Assembly: GCF_011799805.1 (NCBI RefSeq)
Contig: NZ_WXUB01000004.1
Location: 62,001 to 126,000 of the forward strand
Direction of reading: 5' to 3'
Source: Maribellus sediminis
GTDB lineage: Bacteria; Bacteroidota; Bacteroidia; Bacteroidales; Prolixibacteraceae
Length of the DNA: 64,000 nt
The number at the start of each line of letters is the position of its first letter. Position 1 is the first letter of the stretch. Under the pieces are notes generated by a model that saw nothing but the letters and a program-made list of their open reading frames with translations, had not been told where the DNA came from and ran no database searches. Shown piece after piece: positions 55,778-64,000 of the stretch. The position numbers were made by a program, and so were the translations under genes.

Positions 55778-57301
55778 TTATTCGTTTAACTGAACAACCG
55801 CATCGTATGTTTTTTCGCGTTCTGCTGCATCTTTCATCCATTGGGGAACAATGGTTTTCAGGAAATCCTTTTTATCCTCATTAAGTTTCTTCATATCGAG
55901 CCCTATAAATTCCTGGGCTTTGGCTTTTGTTGCAATATCAGGATACGGAATTTCTTTGTTGAAACCAAGGTCAGCCAGTAAACGCGCCAGTTCTATGCGG
56001 GTGTCCTGTGCGATGGTAATACCTGTTGAAATAACACGGCCAACTTCAATTGGTGAATGGAAAGATCCGCCATGACTGGCGGCTGCATAATCCCAGCGCC
56101 ATTGTGCATGCCGTATACCCATCAATATTTCCTGCATTTGCGCGTCATTTGCACCCAGATCCCATGCTTTTTTCGCTTCAACATGTGCGCGAACCAACAA
56201 TTCTTCCAGTTTATCCCTGCTCTCAATAATTTTATCCTGACGTTCGTAAACATTGGCAAGTAGAGTGCCGGCTTCTTCGCGGTGGCAAACCTGGCACGAA
56301 TTCGCAATGTTGTTCAGTGGCGATTGCATGTGATGATCGGTAAATTTCTGTCCGCCTTCGCTTTTATAAGTCATGTGGCAATCGGCACAAGAAACCCCGC
56401 GTTGTGCATGAATTCCTGTTGAAAAAATCTCGTAACCGGGGTGCTGCGCTTTTAGCATTGGCGCTTTGCTCAGGCCGTGAGTCCAGTCGCTGAATTCAAT
56501 ATTGTCGTAGTATTCTTCCATGGCTTCAACGCTAAAACCATTGTCCCAAGGGAAAGTAAGGTATTGGGCACCTTCCACTTTTTTCTTGTCGAAATAGTAT
56601 TCCACATGACATTGTGCGCAAACCAGGCTACGCATTTCCTGGTGGCTGGCTTTTGTAATGTCTTTCCCCATTCGTTCAAATGCTTCCACCAATGCCGGAC
56701 GGGTAATTGTAAGGTTCATGGTTTCATTGTCGTGGCAATCGGCGCATCCGATTGGGTTTACTACATCTGCTCCTAATCCTGCCCAACTTCCGGTATAAAA
56801 CTGGGCTACGCCGCGTTCGTTCATCAGTCTCGGAACATCGGGGCTTTTACAGGTCATGCAGGTTGCCGGCATCGGTCCTTCACTGGGTTTTTTAGGTGCT
56901 CCGGTCCTCAAAGTATTTTGTACATCAGTGATCGAATAGTAGTGTCCACGGCCCTGGTTGTAATCTTTCGAGAAACCGTAACCTGCCCAAAGGACAACCA
57001 GTCGCGGATCAACTTCCAGCATATCAATCATGGCATTACCGTTGTATTTACTTCTGTAGCTGGTGTCAGCAGTTCCGTAATACGATTGAAATTCGCGTGG
57101 ATAATTCTGTCCCCACACTTCATTACGAGGTTCAAATTTTCCGATTTCAGCTTTCGGAACATTCACATAGGCTGCTTCCGTTCTTCGTTCAACAATAGAT
57201 GAAGCCAGCAAGCCCAGCAAGAAAACAACAACAACGGTTGTAAGAAACAGTGTCCATGCCAGCCAGGGGCGTTTTTCGGTTAGTTTTTGTTTTGCGCTCA
57301 T
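55778..57301 (-). CDS. nrfA: Ammonia-forming cytochrome c nitrite reductase
   Basis: A 507-residue periplasmic pentahaem enzyme with an N-terminal anchor/signal (about 14-36). The catalytic haem is bound by CMTCK (148-152, Lys as proximal ligand), the other four by CADCH (186), CAQCH (228), CADCH (305) and CQVCH (336). GHFHSP-like GGSFHSPIEVGRV and the late His ligands are present. It reduces nitrite to ammonium with six electrons received via NrfH. Follows nrfH by 10 bases. Confidence 0.97.
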   Translation of the reverse strand: MSAKQKLTEKRPWLAWTLFLTTVVVVFLLGLLASSIVERRTEAAYVNVPKAEIGKFEPRNEVWGQNYPREFQSYYGTADTSYRSKYNGNAMIDMLEVDPRLVVLWAGYGFSKDYNQGRGHYYSITDVQNTLRTGAPKKPSEGPMPATCMTCKSPDVPRLMNERGVAQFYTGSWAGLGADVVNPIGCADCHDNETMNLTITRPALVEAFERMGKDITKASHQEMRSLVCAQCHVEYYFDKKKVEGAQYLTFPWDNGFSVEAMEEYYDNIEFSDWTHGLSKAPMLKAQHPGYEIFSTGIHAQRGVSCADCHMTYKSEGGQKFTDHHMQSPLNNIANSCQVCHREEAGTLLANVYERQDKIIESRDKLEELLVRAHVEAKKAWDLGANDAQMQEILMGIRHAQWRWDYAAASHGGSFHSPIEVGRVISTGITIAQDTRIELARLLADLGFNKEIPYPDIATKAKAQEFIGLDMKKLNEDKKDFLKTIVPQWMKDAAEREKTYDAVVQLNE

Positions 57302-57311
57302 GATATTCGAA

Positions 57312-57887
57312 TTAATTATTGTTTACATATTTTTTTATCCAATTCGGAACCGGACTCTCGGGTAGCGGAACTTGTGCATTGGGAACACTCGAAATGCTGT
57401 TTACGCGACCGTGAGGAACTTCGCGGTGGCATTCCACGCAACGTCGGTCTTCGCGATGTGCTTTGTGTGCTTCTAAATTTCCAATCAACTTGGGATCTTC
57501 AAGCAGTTTTTGATGACAACGAATGCAATTATTCTGTACTACTTCCGCACCTTCTTCGTGAATGTAAATTACCTGGGGTTCTTTCCGCAGGGTAAAAATG
57601 GTGGCGTGACGCAAACCGTCTTTCGCCTTAAAATAATATTTGTTGAATACGTTATTATGCGGAACATGGCAATCGTTGCAATGTGCAACTTCGCGGTGCG
57701 AGCTGTGCTGCCATGTAGCGTATTGTGGAGCCATAATGTGGCAGTTGGTGCAGGTCGCCGGGTTGTCTGAAAGATAAGAATGTGCTTTCGAAACATAAAG
57801 CAGAAACAATACCAGGCCTGCGAATATGCTTAAGATAAATATTACAGGAAGCTGCCATTTTTTAGGCGGAAGTAGTCGTTGTAGCAT
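57312..57887 (-). CDS. nrfH: Cytochrome c nitrite reductase small subunit
   Basis: A 191-residue NapC/NirT-family tetrahaem quinol dehydrogenase. One N-terminal TM (about 13-33), then haem sites CTNCH (46-50), CNDCH (70-74), CIRCH (121-125) and CVECH (150-154). It takes electrons from menaquinol and hands them to NrfA at the periplasmic face. First gene of the string; an 18-bp palindrome lies 56 bases upstream. Confidence 0.96.
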   Translation of the reverse strand: MLQRLLPPKKWQLPVIFILSIFAGLVLFLLYVSKAHSYLSDNPATCTNCHIMAPQYATWQHSSHREVAHCNDCHVPHNNVFNKYYFKAKDGLRHATIFTLRKEPQVIYIHEEGAEVVQNNCIRCHQKLLEDPKLIGNLEAHKAHREDRRCVECHREVPHGRVNSISSVPNAQVPLPESPVPNWIKKYVNNN

Positions 57888-57942
57888 CTTTAAGGTCGAT
57901 TAATAAATTCGTAGTAAATATCTTTTGTTTACTAATCATATT

Positions 57943-57960
57943 TTGTAACAGATGTTACAA
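57943..57960. promoter_or_regulatory. Candidate CRP/FNR-family operator
   Basis: TTGTAACAGATGTTACAA is a perfect 18-bp palindrome (8-bp arms, GA centre) between nrfH (minus) and iorA (plus). Length and TTGtnACA-type half-sites fit CRP/FNR superfamily regulators such as HcpR or NnrR, which control nitrite and nitric-oxide genes. A TATTTAC box at 57914-57920 would place the operator around -40 for nrfH, an activator position. Confidence 0.65.
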
Positions 57961-58048
57961 TCTGAGGTGTTTGTGTTAATTATCGTGTTAGTATTTTAAA
58001 ACATTATGCGACATGACAATTATAAGGAACAGGAAGCTTTCGTTTGAT

Positions 58049-58056
58049 TAATTTTG
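58049..58056 (+). promoter_or_regulatory. -7 promoter element of iorA (TAATTTTG)
   Basis: An exact TAnnTTTG match 25 bases before the iorA ATG at 58081. No clear -33 element. Confidence 0.45.
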
Positions 58057-58080
58057 TTGCTACCAAAAAATTCAACCAAA

Positions 58081-59709
58081 ATGAAGCAAAACCTATTCCT
58101 GGGAGTGGAGGCTATTGGGCAGGCTGCCATCGATGGTGGCATTTCAGGTGTTTACGCCTATCCCGGAACTCCTTCAACCGAAATAACAGAGTTTATTCAA
58201 AATAGCGATAAGGCGACGGAAAAAGGGATCCGTAGCAAATGGTCGGCCAACGAAAAAACGGCATACGAAGCGGCGCTCGGCATGTCGTATGCCGGAAAAC
58301 GATCGATGGTGTGCATGAAACACGTGGGTTTAAACGTGGCTGCCGATGCTTTTATGAATTCGGCCATCACCGGAATCAACGGAGGTTTAGTAGTTACCGT
58401 TGCCGACGATCCCTCGATGCATTCGTCGCAGAATGAGCAGGATTCGAGGTACTACGGAAAGTTTGCGATGATACCAGTTCTTGAACCTTCGAACCAGCAG
58501 GAAGCTTACGACATGGTTTACCACGGTTTTCAACTATCCGAAGATTTGGGTGTGCCGGTTATGGTGCGCATCACAACGCGTCTGGCACATTCGCGTTCAG
58601 GTGTTGTTCGCAGTGAAGAACAGCCTCAAAATCAGTTGGTGTTACCTGCCGATCCAAGTCAGTTTATTTTATTGCCATCGAGTGCTCGCAAACGCTACCA
58701 AAGTCTGCTCAGCAAACAAGGTGAATTTGAAAAAGCCGCTGAAGAATCGAACTACAACAAACTTAACATTGGATCGGATAAAAGTCTTGGGATTATTGCC
58801 TGTGGAATTGCTTTCAATTATTTGATTGAGAATTTCCCGGATGAAAGTTGTCCGTACACTGTTTTGAAATTATCGCAATACCCGGTTTCGAATGCGCTGG
58901 TTCTCGAAATGCAAAAACACTGCGAAGAAGTACTGGTAATGGAAGAAGGTTACCCGGTGGTTGAAGAACTGGTAAAAGGTATTTTTTCGAAAAAAATAAA
59001 GGTGAGTGGCAGGTTAAGCGGCGCATTGCCACGTTCAGGCGAACTGAATGCCGATCTTGTTGCACTGGCCCTGGGACACGAGGAAAAACAGGGACCATCG
59101 GTTCCTGATCTAGTGGTGAATCGTCCGCCGGCTTTGTGCCAGGGATGTGGCCATCAGGATATGTACAAAGCGCTTAACGAGGCCGTCGACAAATACTCGA
59201 AAGGCAGGGTGTTTTCCGATATCGGTTGTTATACGCTGGGTGCGTTACCGCCTTACAAAAGCATTTATTCCTGCGTTGACATGGGGGCTTCGGTAACCAT
59301 GGCCAAAGGCGCTGCCGATGCCGGACTGATTCCTTCGCTGGCTGTGATCGGCGACTCAACATTTACGCATTCAGGAATCACCGGTTTGCTGGATGCCGTT
59401 AATGATAACTCGAACATAGTGGTTGTTATTTCCGATAATGAATCGGTTTCGATGACCGGAGGACAGGAATCTTCGGCGCTGGGAAAAATTGAAGCGATCT
59501 GCGCAGGTGTTGGCGTTCTTCCCGAGCATATTCGCACGCTGATTCCCATGAAAAAGTACCACGATATGATGGTAAAAACTTTTGAGGAGGAGATTGCTTA
59601 CGAAGGCGTGTCGGTGATTGTATTCCGAAGAGAATGCATTCAGGCAGCAGCCCGCAGATTGCGTAAGGAAAAGAAAATGAAGGAAAACCCAAAAAAAATG
59701 GCACAATGA
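58081..59709 (+). CDS. iorA: Indolepyruvate:ferredoxin oxidoreductase alpha subunit, ferredoxin domain missing
   Basis: About 542 residues from the ATG at 58081. The N-terminal pyrimidine-type domain reads GVEAIGQAAIDGGISGVYAYPGTPSTEI, with NEKTAYEAALGMSYAGKRSMVCMKHVGLN. The C-terminal TPP domain has RPPALCQGCGHQDMYKALNEA, SDIGCYTLGALPPY and VIGDSTFTHSGITGLLDAVND. It decarboxylates aryl-pyruvates to aryl-acetyl-CoA, reducing ferredoxin. Usual IorA proteins carry a C-terminal 2[4Fe-4S] ferredoxin domain; here the chain stops after VIVFRRECIQAAARRLRKEKK, with no CxxCxxC motif. Electrons would have to leave through another protein. Overlaps iorB by 4 bases. Confidence 0.9.
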   Translation: MKQNLFLGVEAIGQAAIDGGISGVYAYPGTPSTEITEFIQNSDKATEKGIRSKWSANEKTAYEAALGMSYAGKRSMVCMKHVGLNVAADAFMNSAITGINGGLVVTVADDPSMHSSQNEQDSRYYGKFAMIPVLEPSNQQEAYDMVYHGFQLSEDLGVPVMVRITTRLAHSRSGVVRSEEQPQNQLVLPADPSQFILLPSSARKRYQSLLSKQGEFEKAAEESNYNKLNIGSDKSLGIIACGIAFNYLIENFPDESCPYTVLKLSQYPVSNALVLEMQKHCEEVLVMEEGYPVVEELVKGIFSKKIKVSGRLSGALPRSGELNADLVALALGHEEKQGPSVPDLVVNRPPALCQGCGHQDMYKALNEAVDKYSKGRVFSDIGCYTLGALPPYKSIYSCVDMGASVTMAKGAADAGLIPSLAVIGDSTFTHSGITGLLDAVNDNSNIVVVISDNESVSMTGGQESSALGKIEAICAGVGVLPEHIRTLIPMKKYHDMMVKTFEEEIAYEGVSVIVFRRECIQAAARRLRKEKKMKENPKKMAQ

Positions 59710-60287
59710 AGACAGACATCATATTAGCCGGAGTTGGCGGACAGGGAATTTTGTCCATCGCATCGATTTTAGGCGATGCGGCATTACACGAAAACTTATT
59801 TTTAAAACAGGCCGAAACTCACGGCATGAGTCAGCGGGGAGGTGCGGTGGTGTCTCACCTGCGCATTTCGGATAAAGCCATTGCTTCTGATCTGATCCCA
59901 TTAGGTTCGGCAGACCTTATCCTGTCGGTTGAACCGATGGAGGCCTTGCGTTATTTACCGTATTTGTCGCCAACAGGTTATGTGGTAACCAATACAACAC
60001 CGGTTTTGAATATTCCTAATTATCCGGAACTCGAAGCTGTTCTAGCAGAAATAACAAAGCAGGCACAGCATGTGGCTATTGATGCTGATGAAATAGCCGG
60101 CGAAATCGGAAATAAACGTGCCTCAAACATGGTGATGCTGGGTGCTGCAGCTCCTTTTGTACATATTCATGCTGATAAAATTGAGGCTGGCATTTCCCGC
60201 ATTTTTGCGAAAAAAGGAGAAGCGGTAGTAGACCTTAACATAAAAGCCTTCAGAGCCGGATTGCAATTCGCTTTAGATAACCGGTAA
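59706..60287 (+). CDS. iorB: Indolepyruvate oxidoreductase beta subunit
   Basis: A 193-residue protein of the gamma-domain pyruvate-ferredoxin oxidoreductase family: DIILAGVGGQGILSIASILGDAAL at the N-terminus, AETHGMSQRGGAVVSHLRIS, LILSVEPMEALRYLPYLSPTGYVVTNT, and NKRASNMVMLGAAAPF. It pairs with IorA to bind CoA and complete oxidative decarboxylation. Its ATG overlaps the iorA stop (ATGA), so the subunits are translationally coupled. Confidence 0.94.
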   Translation: MKTDIILAGVGGQGILSIASILGDAALHENLFLKQAETHGMSQRGGAVVSHLRISDKAIASDLIPLGSADLILSVEPMEALRYLPYLSPTGYVVTNTTPVLNIPNYPELEAVLAEITKQAQHVAIDADEIAGEIGNKRASNMVMLGAAAPFVHIHADKIEAGISRIFAKKGEAVVDLNIKAFRAGLQFALDNR

Positions 60288-60466
60288 TTGCAGTTTGTCG
60301 TTTCCTGATTTGAGTGTTTGTTTAAAATAAATTTAAATAAGCATTCTGTGTTGTGAAGCTTATTGTTCTTCTAATCGTTTCGTAATAAAATAGATAACTT
60401 AGTTTCGGTATTTGTAAAATCAACTTTTCAACTTTTCGTTTACCGTTAAAAAAAACCAAAAAAATT

Positions 60467-61702
60467 GTGATGAAGAAGTTTTTGCTAATTCTTTTGATAT
60501 GCTCTGCTTTTGGAGCTAATTCTCAGGATTTTCTAACCAAAAAAGGAATGAAGCTTGAAATTTCAGGCTTTGTTCGCAACGATTTTATTTTTGACACCCA
60601 CGAAAATGTGGATGCATGTGATCACCTGCTCGAGATTTTCCCCAAAAAACCCTTTTACGACAGCAATGGGGAAGATATTTATGCGCATCCCAGTGCCCAT
60701 TTTCTGAACACATTTACCCGTTTCGGTACCCGATTTTCCGGTCTCGAAATGATCAATGCCAAAGTAAGTGCGTATGTTGAAGTGGACTTTACTGGTGGTA
60801 GTTACACCAACAGTCTGCGTTTCAGGCATGCCTACACCTTGTTCGAATGGGAAAAAACCAAGCTGCTGTTTGGGCGAACCTGGCACCCCACGTTTATCGA
60901 AAAGGTGTATCCTTCAACTTTACACGAAAACACCGGTTTGCCATTTCAGGTATTTAACCGTAGTCCCCAGTTACGGGTTACGCATCAACTTTCCGACAAT
61001 CTCGATTTTATGGCTGCTGCTGTTTACCAGTTTAAATACGCCAATTCGGGGCCGAATGGTAAATCGTATGAATACCAGCGAAATGCAGTAGTTCCGAACC
61101 TGCATGCCCAATTGCAGTATTACACTGCGAATTGGGTGCTTGGCGCAGCTTTCGACTGGAAAATGATTCAGCCCAGAACCTATACCGAAGGGACTACAGG
61201 TACGTTCAAAACCAGCGAGAAACTGGGTACTTATGCACTTATCGCTTACCTGAAATACACAAAAGATAAATTTCAGTTTAAAGCCAAATCGATGTACGGA
61301 CAGAATGTATGTGAAAGTTTGTTGCCCAGTGGTTATGCGGTAAAAACGCATGAAGAAGCTACAGGAGCCGAAACCTATACGCCGTTTAATCACATGTATA
61401 ACTGGGTAAACTTAACCTATGGCAGCGACTGGAAAGTGGGCATTTTTGCAGGTTATCTCAAAAATTTCGGAACCTCGGACGATGCGATTGGACCGCTTTA
61501 TGGTTTTTCTCCCGATATTGATATGATTTATCGTGTAGCTCCGCAGTTGATTTACACGTATAAAAATTTTATGTTTGGATGGGAAATGAGTCTGACAACT
61601 GCTGCTTATGGTGACAATGATTTTACTGACAAAGCAAAAGTGATTAACACCGATAACGTGAGCAATTTCAGAAACATGATTTCCATTGCTTATAACTTTT
61701 AA
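60467..61702 (+). CDS. DcaP-like outer-membrane porin
   Basis: A 411-residue protein with signal peptide (about 1-19, ending ANSQ). LEISGFVRNDFIFDTHENVDA opens the barrel as in DcaP-like trimeric porins for dicarboxylates and aromatic acids, followed by strands with RFGTRFSGLEMINAKVSAYVEVDF, LRHAYTLFEWEKTKLLFGRTWHPTF, and C-terminal Phe. It lies between iorB and the ACT-PaaK genes, so uptake or release of an aryl acid is inferred. It may have its own promoter in the 180 preceding bases, where no strong box was found. Confidence 0.75.
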   Translation: MMKKFLLILLICSAFGANSQDFLTKKGMKLEISGFVRNDFIFDTHENVDACDHLLEIFPKKPFYDSNGEDIYAHPSAHFLNTFTRFGTRFSGLEMINAKVSAYVEVDFTGGSYTNSLRFRHAYTLFEWEKTKLLFGRTWHPTFIEKVYPSTLHENTGLPFQVFNRSPQLRVTHQLSDNLDFMAAAVYQFKYANSGPNGKSYEYQRNAVVPNLHAQLQYYTANWVLGAAFDWKMIQPRTYTEGTTGTFKTSEKLGTYALIAYLKYTKDKFQFKAKSMYGQNVCESLLPSGYAVKTHEEATGAETYTPFNHMYNWVNLTYGSDWKVGIFAGYLKNFGTSDDAIGPLYGFSPDIDMIYRVAPQLIYTYKNFMFGWEMSLTTAAYGDNDFTDKAKVINTDNVSNFRNMISIAYNF

Positions 61703-61719
61703 CCAATAAAACTACAGAT

Positions 61720-62151
61720 ATGGCATACGAGCTTTCCGTTTTCCTCGAAAATAAGATCGCACACTTTGAGAAAATTACGGCCTTGTTAAAAGCTTCTTCC
61801 ATCAACATCAGGTCGCTTACGCTTACGGGCATGAACCACGGTTGGGGGATTCTGAATATTCTGGTCGATCAGCCCGAAAAAGCATACCAGGTGCTCACTG
61901 ATAAAGGACATGCTGCAACTTTGCAGGAACTGATCGCACTGGAGATGAAAGATGAAACAGGAGGCCTGGATGAATTGCTGGTGAAAATATCGCGATCGGG
62001 GATCCATGTGGAAAATGCGTATACGCGCCTGATTGCCGAATCAAAGCTTGCCATATTGTTGATAGAGGTTCCGGATGTGCTGGAAGCCAAACGTCGACTG
62101 GAAATCAACCATGTTAGTATCCTGGACGATAAGATCGTTTACGGAAAATAA
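61720..62151 (+). CDS. Tandem ACT-domain protein
   Basis: A 143-residue cytoplasmic protein with two ACT modules: about 3-68 (ELSVFLENKIAHFEKITALLKASSINIRSLTL) and about 72-140 (GLDELLVKISRSGIHVENAYTRLIAESKLAILLIEV). Such free-standing pairs are known next to phenylacetate-CoA ligase in anaerobes and are thought to bind an aromatic amino acid or its derivative. It sits 18 bases after the porin gene and just before paaK, and a similar ACT protein follows paaK. Confidence 0.87.
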   Translation: MAYELSVFLENKIAHFEKITALLKASSINIRSLTLTGMNHGWGILNILVDQPEKAYQVLTDKGHAATLQELIALEMKDETGGLDELLVKISRSGIHVENAYTRLIAESKLAILLIEVPDVLEAKRRLEINHVSILDDKIVYGK

Positions 62152-62191
62152 TCGAAATAAGTACATTGCTGTCTTGGGAGAAAATATGAAC

Positions 62192-62334
62192 AAAAAGATT
62201 GCTTCACTTCGTTCGCAATGACCATATATTAGATAGTTCCCTATTTGGCAGGATTGGTTGGCGGCAGCGCCGCCAACCAATCCTGCCAAATTTCTTAAAA
62301 TTTCAGTCATTGTGAGCACTGCGAAGCAATCTTT
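62192..62334. repeat. Mobile palindrome with 23-bp-arm central hairpin
   Basis: Ends as at 15766-15916: AAAAAGATTGCTTCACTTCG..CGCAATGACC on the left and TCATTGTGAGC..GCGAAGCAATCT on the right. The central hairpin (62243-62291) has perfect 23-bp arms beginning ATTTGGCAGGATTGGTTGG and an AGC loop; its sequence is unrelated to that of the other copy. It lies between the ACT gene and paaK and could attenuate read-through. Confidence 0.7.
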
Positions 62335-62388
62335 AACTTTGACAGACAATCATAAAAATATAGTAATTATAAAGCAGAGGACCTTTAA

Positions 62389-63687
62389 ATGATTTGGAAC
62401 GAAACCATTGAATGTGCATCGCGCGACGAGATGATGTCCATTCAATCCGAACGACTGATTCGAACCGTGCAACGGGTGTATCACAACACGCCCGGATACC
62501 GGGCAAAAATGCAGGCCAAAGGCCTGGTACCCGGCGATATTAAAAGTATTGAAGACATTTCGAATCTGCCTTTTACCGAGAAAACCGATTTGCGCGATAA
62601 CTATCCCTTTGGGATGTTCACGGTCCCGATGAGTGAGATTGTGCGCCTGCATGCCAGTTCCGGAACCACAGGAAAACCAACCGTTGTGGGTTACACGCGC
62701 AACGACCTGAACATGTGGTCGGAGAATGTGACTCGCGCGCTGTGTATGGCCGGAGTTCACCAAAACGATATTGTGCAGGTGGCCTATGGTTACGGCCTGT
62801 TTACCGGCGGTTTGGGTTTGCACTACGGCACCGAAAATTTGGGGGCAACAGTTATTCCTATTTCCGGAGGAAATACGCAAAAGCAAATTCAGTTGATGCA
62901 GGATTTTGGCTCATCGGTTATTGCATGTACCCCTTCGTATGCATTGTACCTCGCGGAAGCCATGCGCGAAATGGGAGTCGATCCGAAATCGTTAAAATTA
63001 CGCGTTGGAATTTTTGGTGCAGAGCCATGGAGCGAAAACATGCGCAAAGAAATTGAAGCCCAACTCAGTATAAAAGCCATCGATATTTATGGTTTAAGTG
63101 AAGTGGTGGGTCCAGGTGTTTCATGTGAATGCGAGCATCAGGTAGGAATGCATGTGAACGAAGACCACTTTGTACCCGAAATTATCGACCCTAAAACGCT
63201 GGAGCCGGTTGCTCCCGGTGAAGTGGGAGAGTTGGTGTTTTCTACCATTACCAAGGAAGGAATCCCTATTATTCGCTACCGTACGCGCGACCTTACCCGT
63301 TTGAATTATGACAAATGCGAATGTGGCCGTACGCTGGTTCGCATGGAAAAATGCATGGGTCGCAGCGACGATATGCTCATCATCCGCGGGGTAAATGTGT
63401 TCCCGTCGCAGATTGAGAGTGTGCTGCTCGAAATGAGCGAAACAGAGCCGCATTATTTGCTGATTGTTGAACGCGAAGGAACACTGGACGTGCTGAAACT
63501 GATGGTGGAAGTTCAGGAACAATTCTTCTCCGACGAGATAAAGGAACTGGAGGCACTGCGCAAAAAGATCAGGAATAATATTCAAAGTACCCTTGGCATT
63601 TCCTGCGATGTAAAACTGGTTGAGCCAAAAACCATCGAGCGCACCGCCGGAAAAGCAAAACGAGTAATTGATAACCGTAAAATCTGA
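62389..63687 (+). CDS. paaK: Phenylacetate-CoA ligase
   Basis: A 432-residue adenylate-forming enzyme of the PaaK group: [33 protein letters not shown] (AMP-binding P-loop, about 86-100), [39 protein letters not shown], and [21 protein letters not shown] of the C-terminal lid. It makes aryl-acetyl-CoA from the acid and ATP or, run backward after the IorAB reaction, gives ATP and the free acid. Its place with iorAB and ACT proteins favours the second, fermentative use. Confidence 0.94.
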   Translation: MIWNETIECASRDEMMSIQSERLIRTVQRVYHNTPGYRAKMQAKGLVPGDIKSIEDISNLPFTEKTDLRDNYPFGMFTVPMSEIVRLHASSGTTGKPTVVGYTRNDLNMWSENVTRALCMAGVHQNDIVQVAYGYGLFTGGLGLHYGTENLGATVIPISGGNTQKQIQLMQDFGSSVIACTPSYALYLAEAMREMGVDPKSLKLRVGIFGAEPWSENMRKEIEAQLSIKAIDIYGLSEVVGPGVSCECEHQVGMHVNEDHFVPEIIDPKTLEPVAPGEVGELVFSTITKEGIPIIRYRTRDLTRLNYDKCECGRTLVRMEKCMGRSDDMLIIRGVNVFPSQIESVLLEMSETEPHYLLIVEREGTLDVLKLMVEVQEQFFSDEIKELEALRKKIRNNIQSTLGISCDVKLVEPKTIERTAGKAKRVIDNRKI

Positions 63688-63692
63688 ACGCC

Positions 63693-64000
63693 ATGATAAT
63701 CAAACAGGTTTCAGTTTTTCTCGAAAATAAATCGGGAAGATTAAACGAAGTCACTAAAATTCTGAGCAATGCTGAAGTGAACATTTCAGCTTTCACAATC
63801 GCCGACACTTCCGATTTCGGAATACTAAGAATGATCGTTTCCGATCCTGAAAAGGCTTGTTCAGTATTAAAAGAAAATGATTTTTCGGTGAAGACCACCG
63901 ATGTGATTCTGGCCAAAACGCCGAACAAAGCAGGCAGCCTGTCGAAATTGCTTGGCATTCTTCAGGAAGAGGAAATATTTATTGAATATATGTATGCGTT
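63693..64000 (+). CDS. ACT-domain protein, cut by window edge
   Basis: Starts at the ATG at 63693, five bases after the paaK stop, and stays open to the end (102 codons visible). The sequence MIIKQVSVFLENKSGRLNEV, then ILSNAEVNISAFTIADTSDFGILRMIVSDP, is an ACT domain, and a second begins with VILAKTPNKAGSLSKLLGILQEE. It is thus another tandem ACT protein like that at 61720, probably ~140 residues in full, likely a regulator or ligand-binding partner of the aryl-acid genes. Confidence 0.9.
   Translation, partial: MIIKQVSVFLENKSGRLNEVTKILSNAEVNISAFTIADTSDFGILRMIVSDPEKACSVLKENDFSVKTTDVILAKTPNKAGSLSKLLGILQEEEIFIEYMYA

Noticed and set aside
1-64000. tRNA, rRNA, tmRNA or riboswitch genes
   Set aside because: I looked through the intergenic stretches for cloverleaf-like ends and known aptamer cores and saw none; a covariance search would be decisive.

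Overview
The window reads as a chromosomal segment of a Bacteroidota bacterium, most likely a marine or sedimentary member of the Marinilabiliales/Prolixibacteraceae type. This is inferred from gene content and style: GH92 and DUF4832 carbohydrate enzymes, a fused branched-chain E1, a SurA-like PPIase/MoxR/OstA-like block, DUF5063 and DUF6132 proteins, nrfHA, -7 boxes of the TAnnTTTG type, weak or absent Shine-Dalgarno sequences, and many palindromic intergenic repeats. No rRNA or tRNA gene, CRISPR array or phage was seen.

Layout. 1-1.84 kb: an edge-truncated membrane protein and a Tat-type DUF4832 glycosidase-like protein. 1.9-4.95 kb: an AT-rich accessory island of two tightly packed genes (a SIR2-TPR predicted NADase and a lipoprotein resembling an orphan subtilisin pro-domain), bounded by large palindromes with GCTAAC/GTTAGC ends that look like integron attC sites. 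5.2-8.1 kb: a metzincin-like protein and a small exported protein. 8.5-13.1 kb: a histidine phosphatase, a five-unit tandem array of about 196-bp palindrome-rich repeats, a VOC protein and an FtsX/MacB-type permease. 13.5-25.4 kb: a DUF1080 lipoprotein, a first IMP dehydrogenase, a CPA2 antiporter, a GH92 mannosidase, a fused 2-oxoacid dehydrogenase E1, a beta-helix protein and a YD-repeat-like lipoprotein.

25.5-32.2 kb (minus strand) is a leucine/isoleucine operon, leuA-leuC-leuD-(citramalate/isopropylmalate synthase-like)-leuB. It is preceded by a 23-codon leader peptide with 13 Leu/Ile codons, an antiterminator arm and an intrinsic terminator, which is a textbook attenuator. 32.3-34 kb holds a methyltransferase and an aspartyl/asparaginyl hydroxylase-like protein. 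34.1-42.3 kb (minus strand) is one tight gene string: a second guaB, three SurA-like periplasmic folding proteins, a MoxR ATPase and an OstA/LptA-like protein. recQ diverges from it. An IS481-family element (44.47-45.82 kb) has inserted into a tandem low-complexity array and left an 8-bp target duplication.

46.5-52.8 kb: DUF5063, a DEDDy exonuclease, an RlmI-like methyltransferase, an APS-reductase-type cysH, DUF6132, thioredoxin, a methyltransferase and a PQQ-type beta-propeller. 53-57.9 kb (minus strand): nrfH-nrfA with a porin-like protein and a PepSY membrane protein, with a perfect 18-bp palindrome (CRP/FNR type) upstream of nrfH. 58-64 kb (plus strand): iorA (lacking the usual C-terminal ferredoxin domain), iorB, a DcaP-like porin, an ACT-domain protein, phenylacetate-CoA ligase and another ACT protein cut by the window edge. 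Together these suggest anaerobic aryl-pyruvate/aryl-acetate metabolism next to nitrite ammonification.

The most promising places to look further are the attC-like cassette pair around the SIR2-TPR gene, the Leu/Ile attenuator, the 9.1-10.1 kb repeat array and the two mobile palindromes that share ends but carry unrelated central hairpins.
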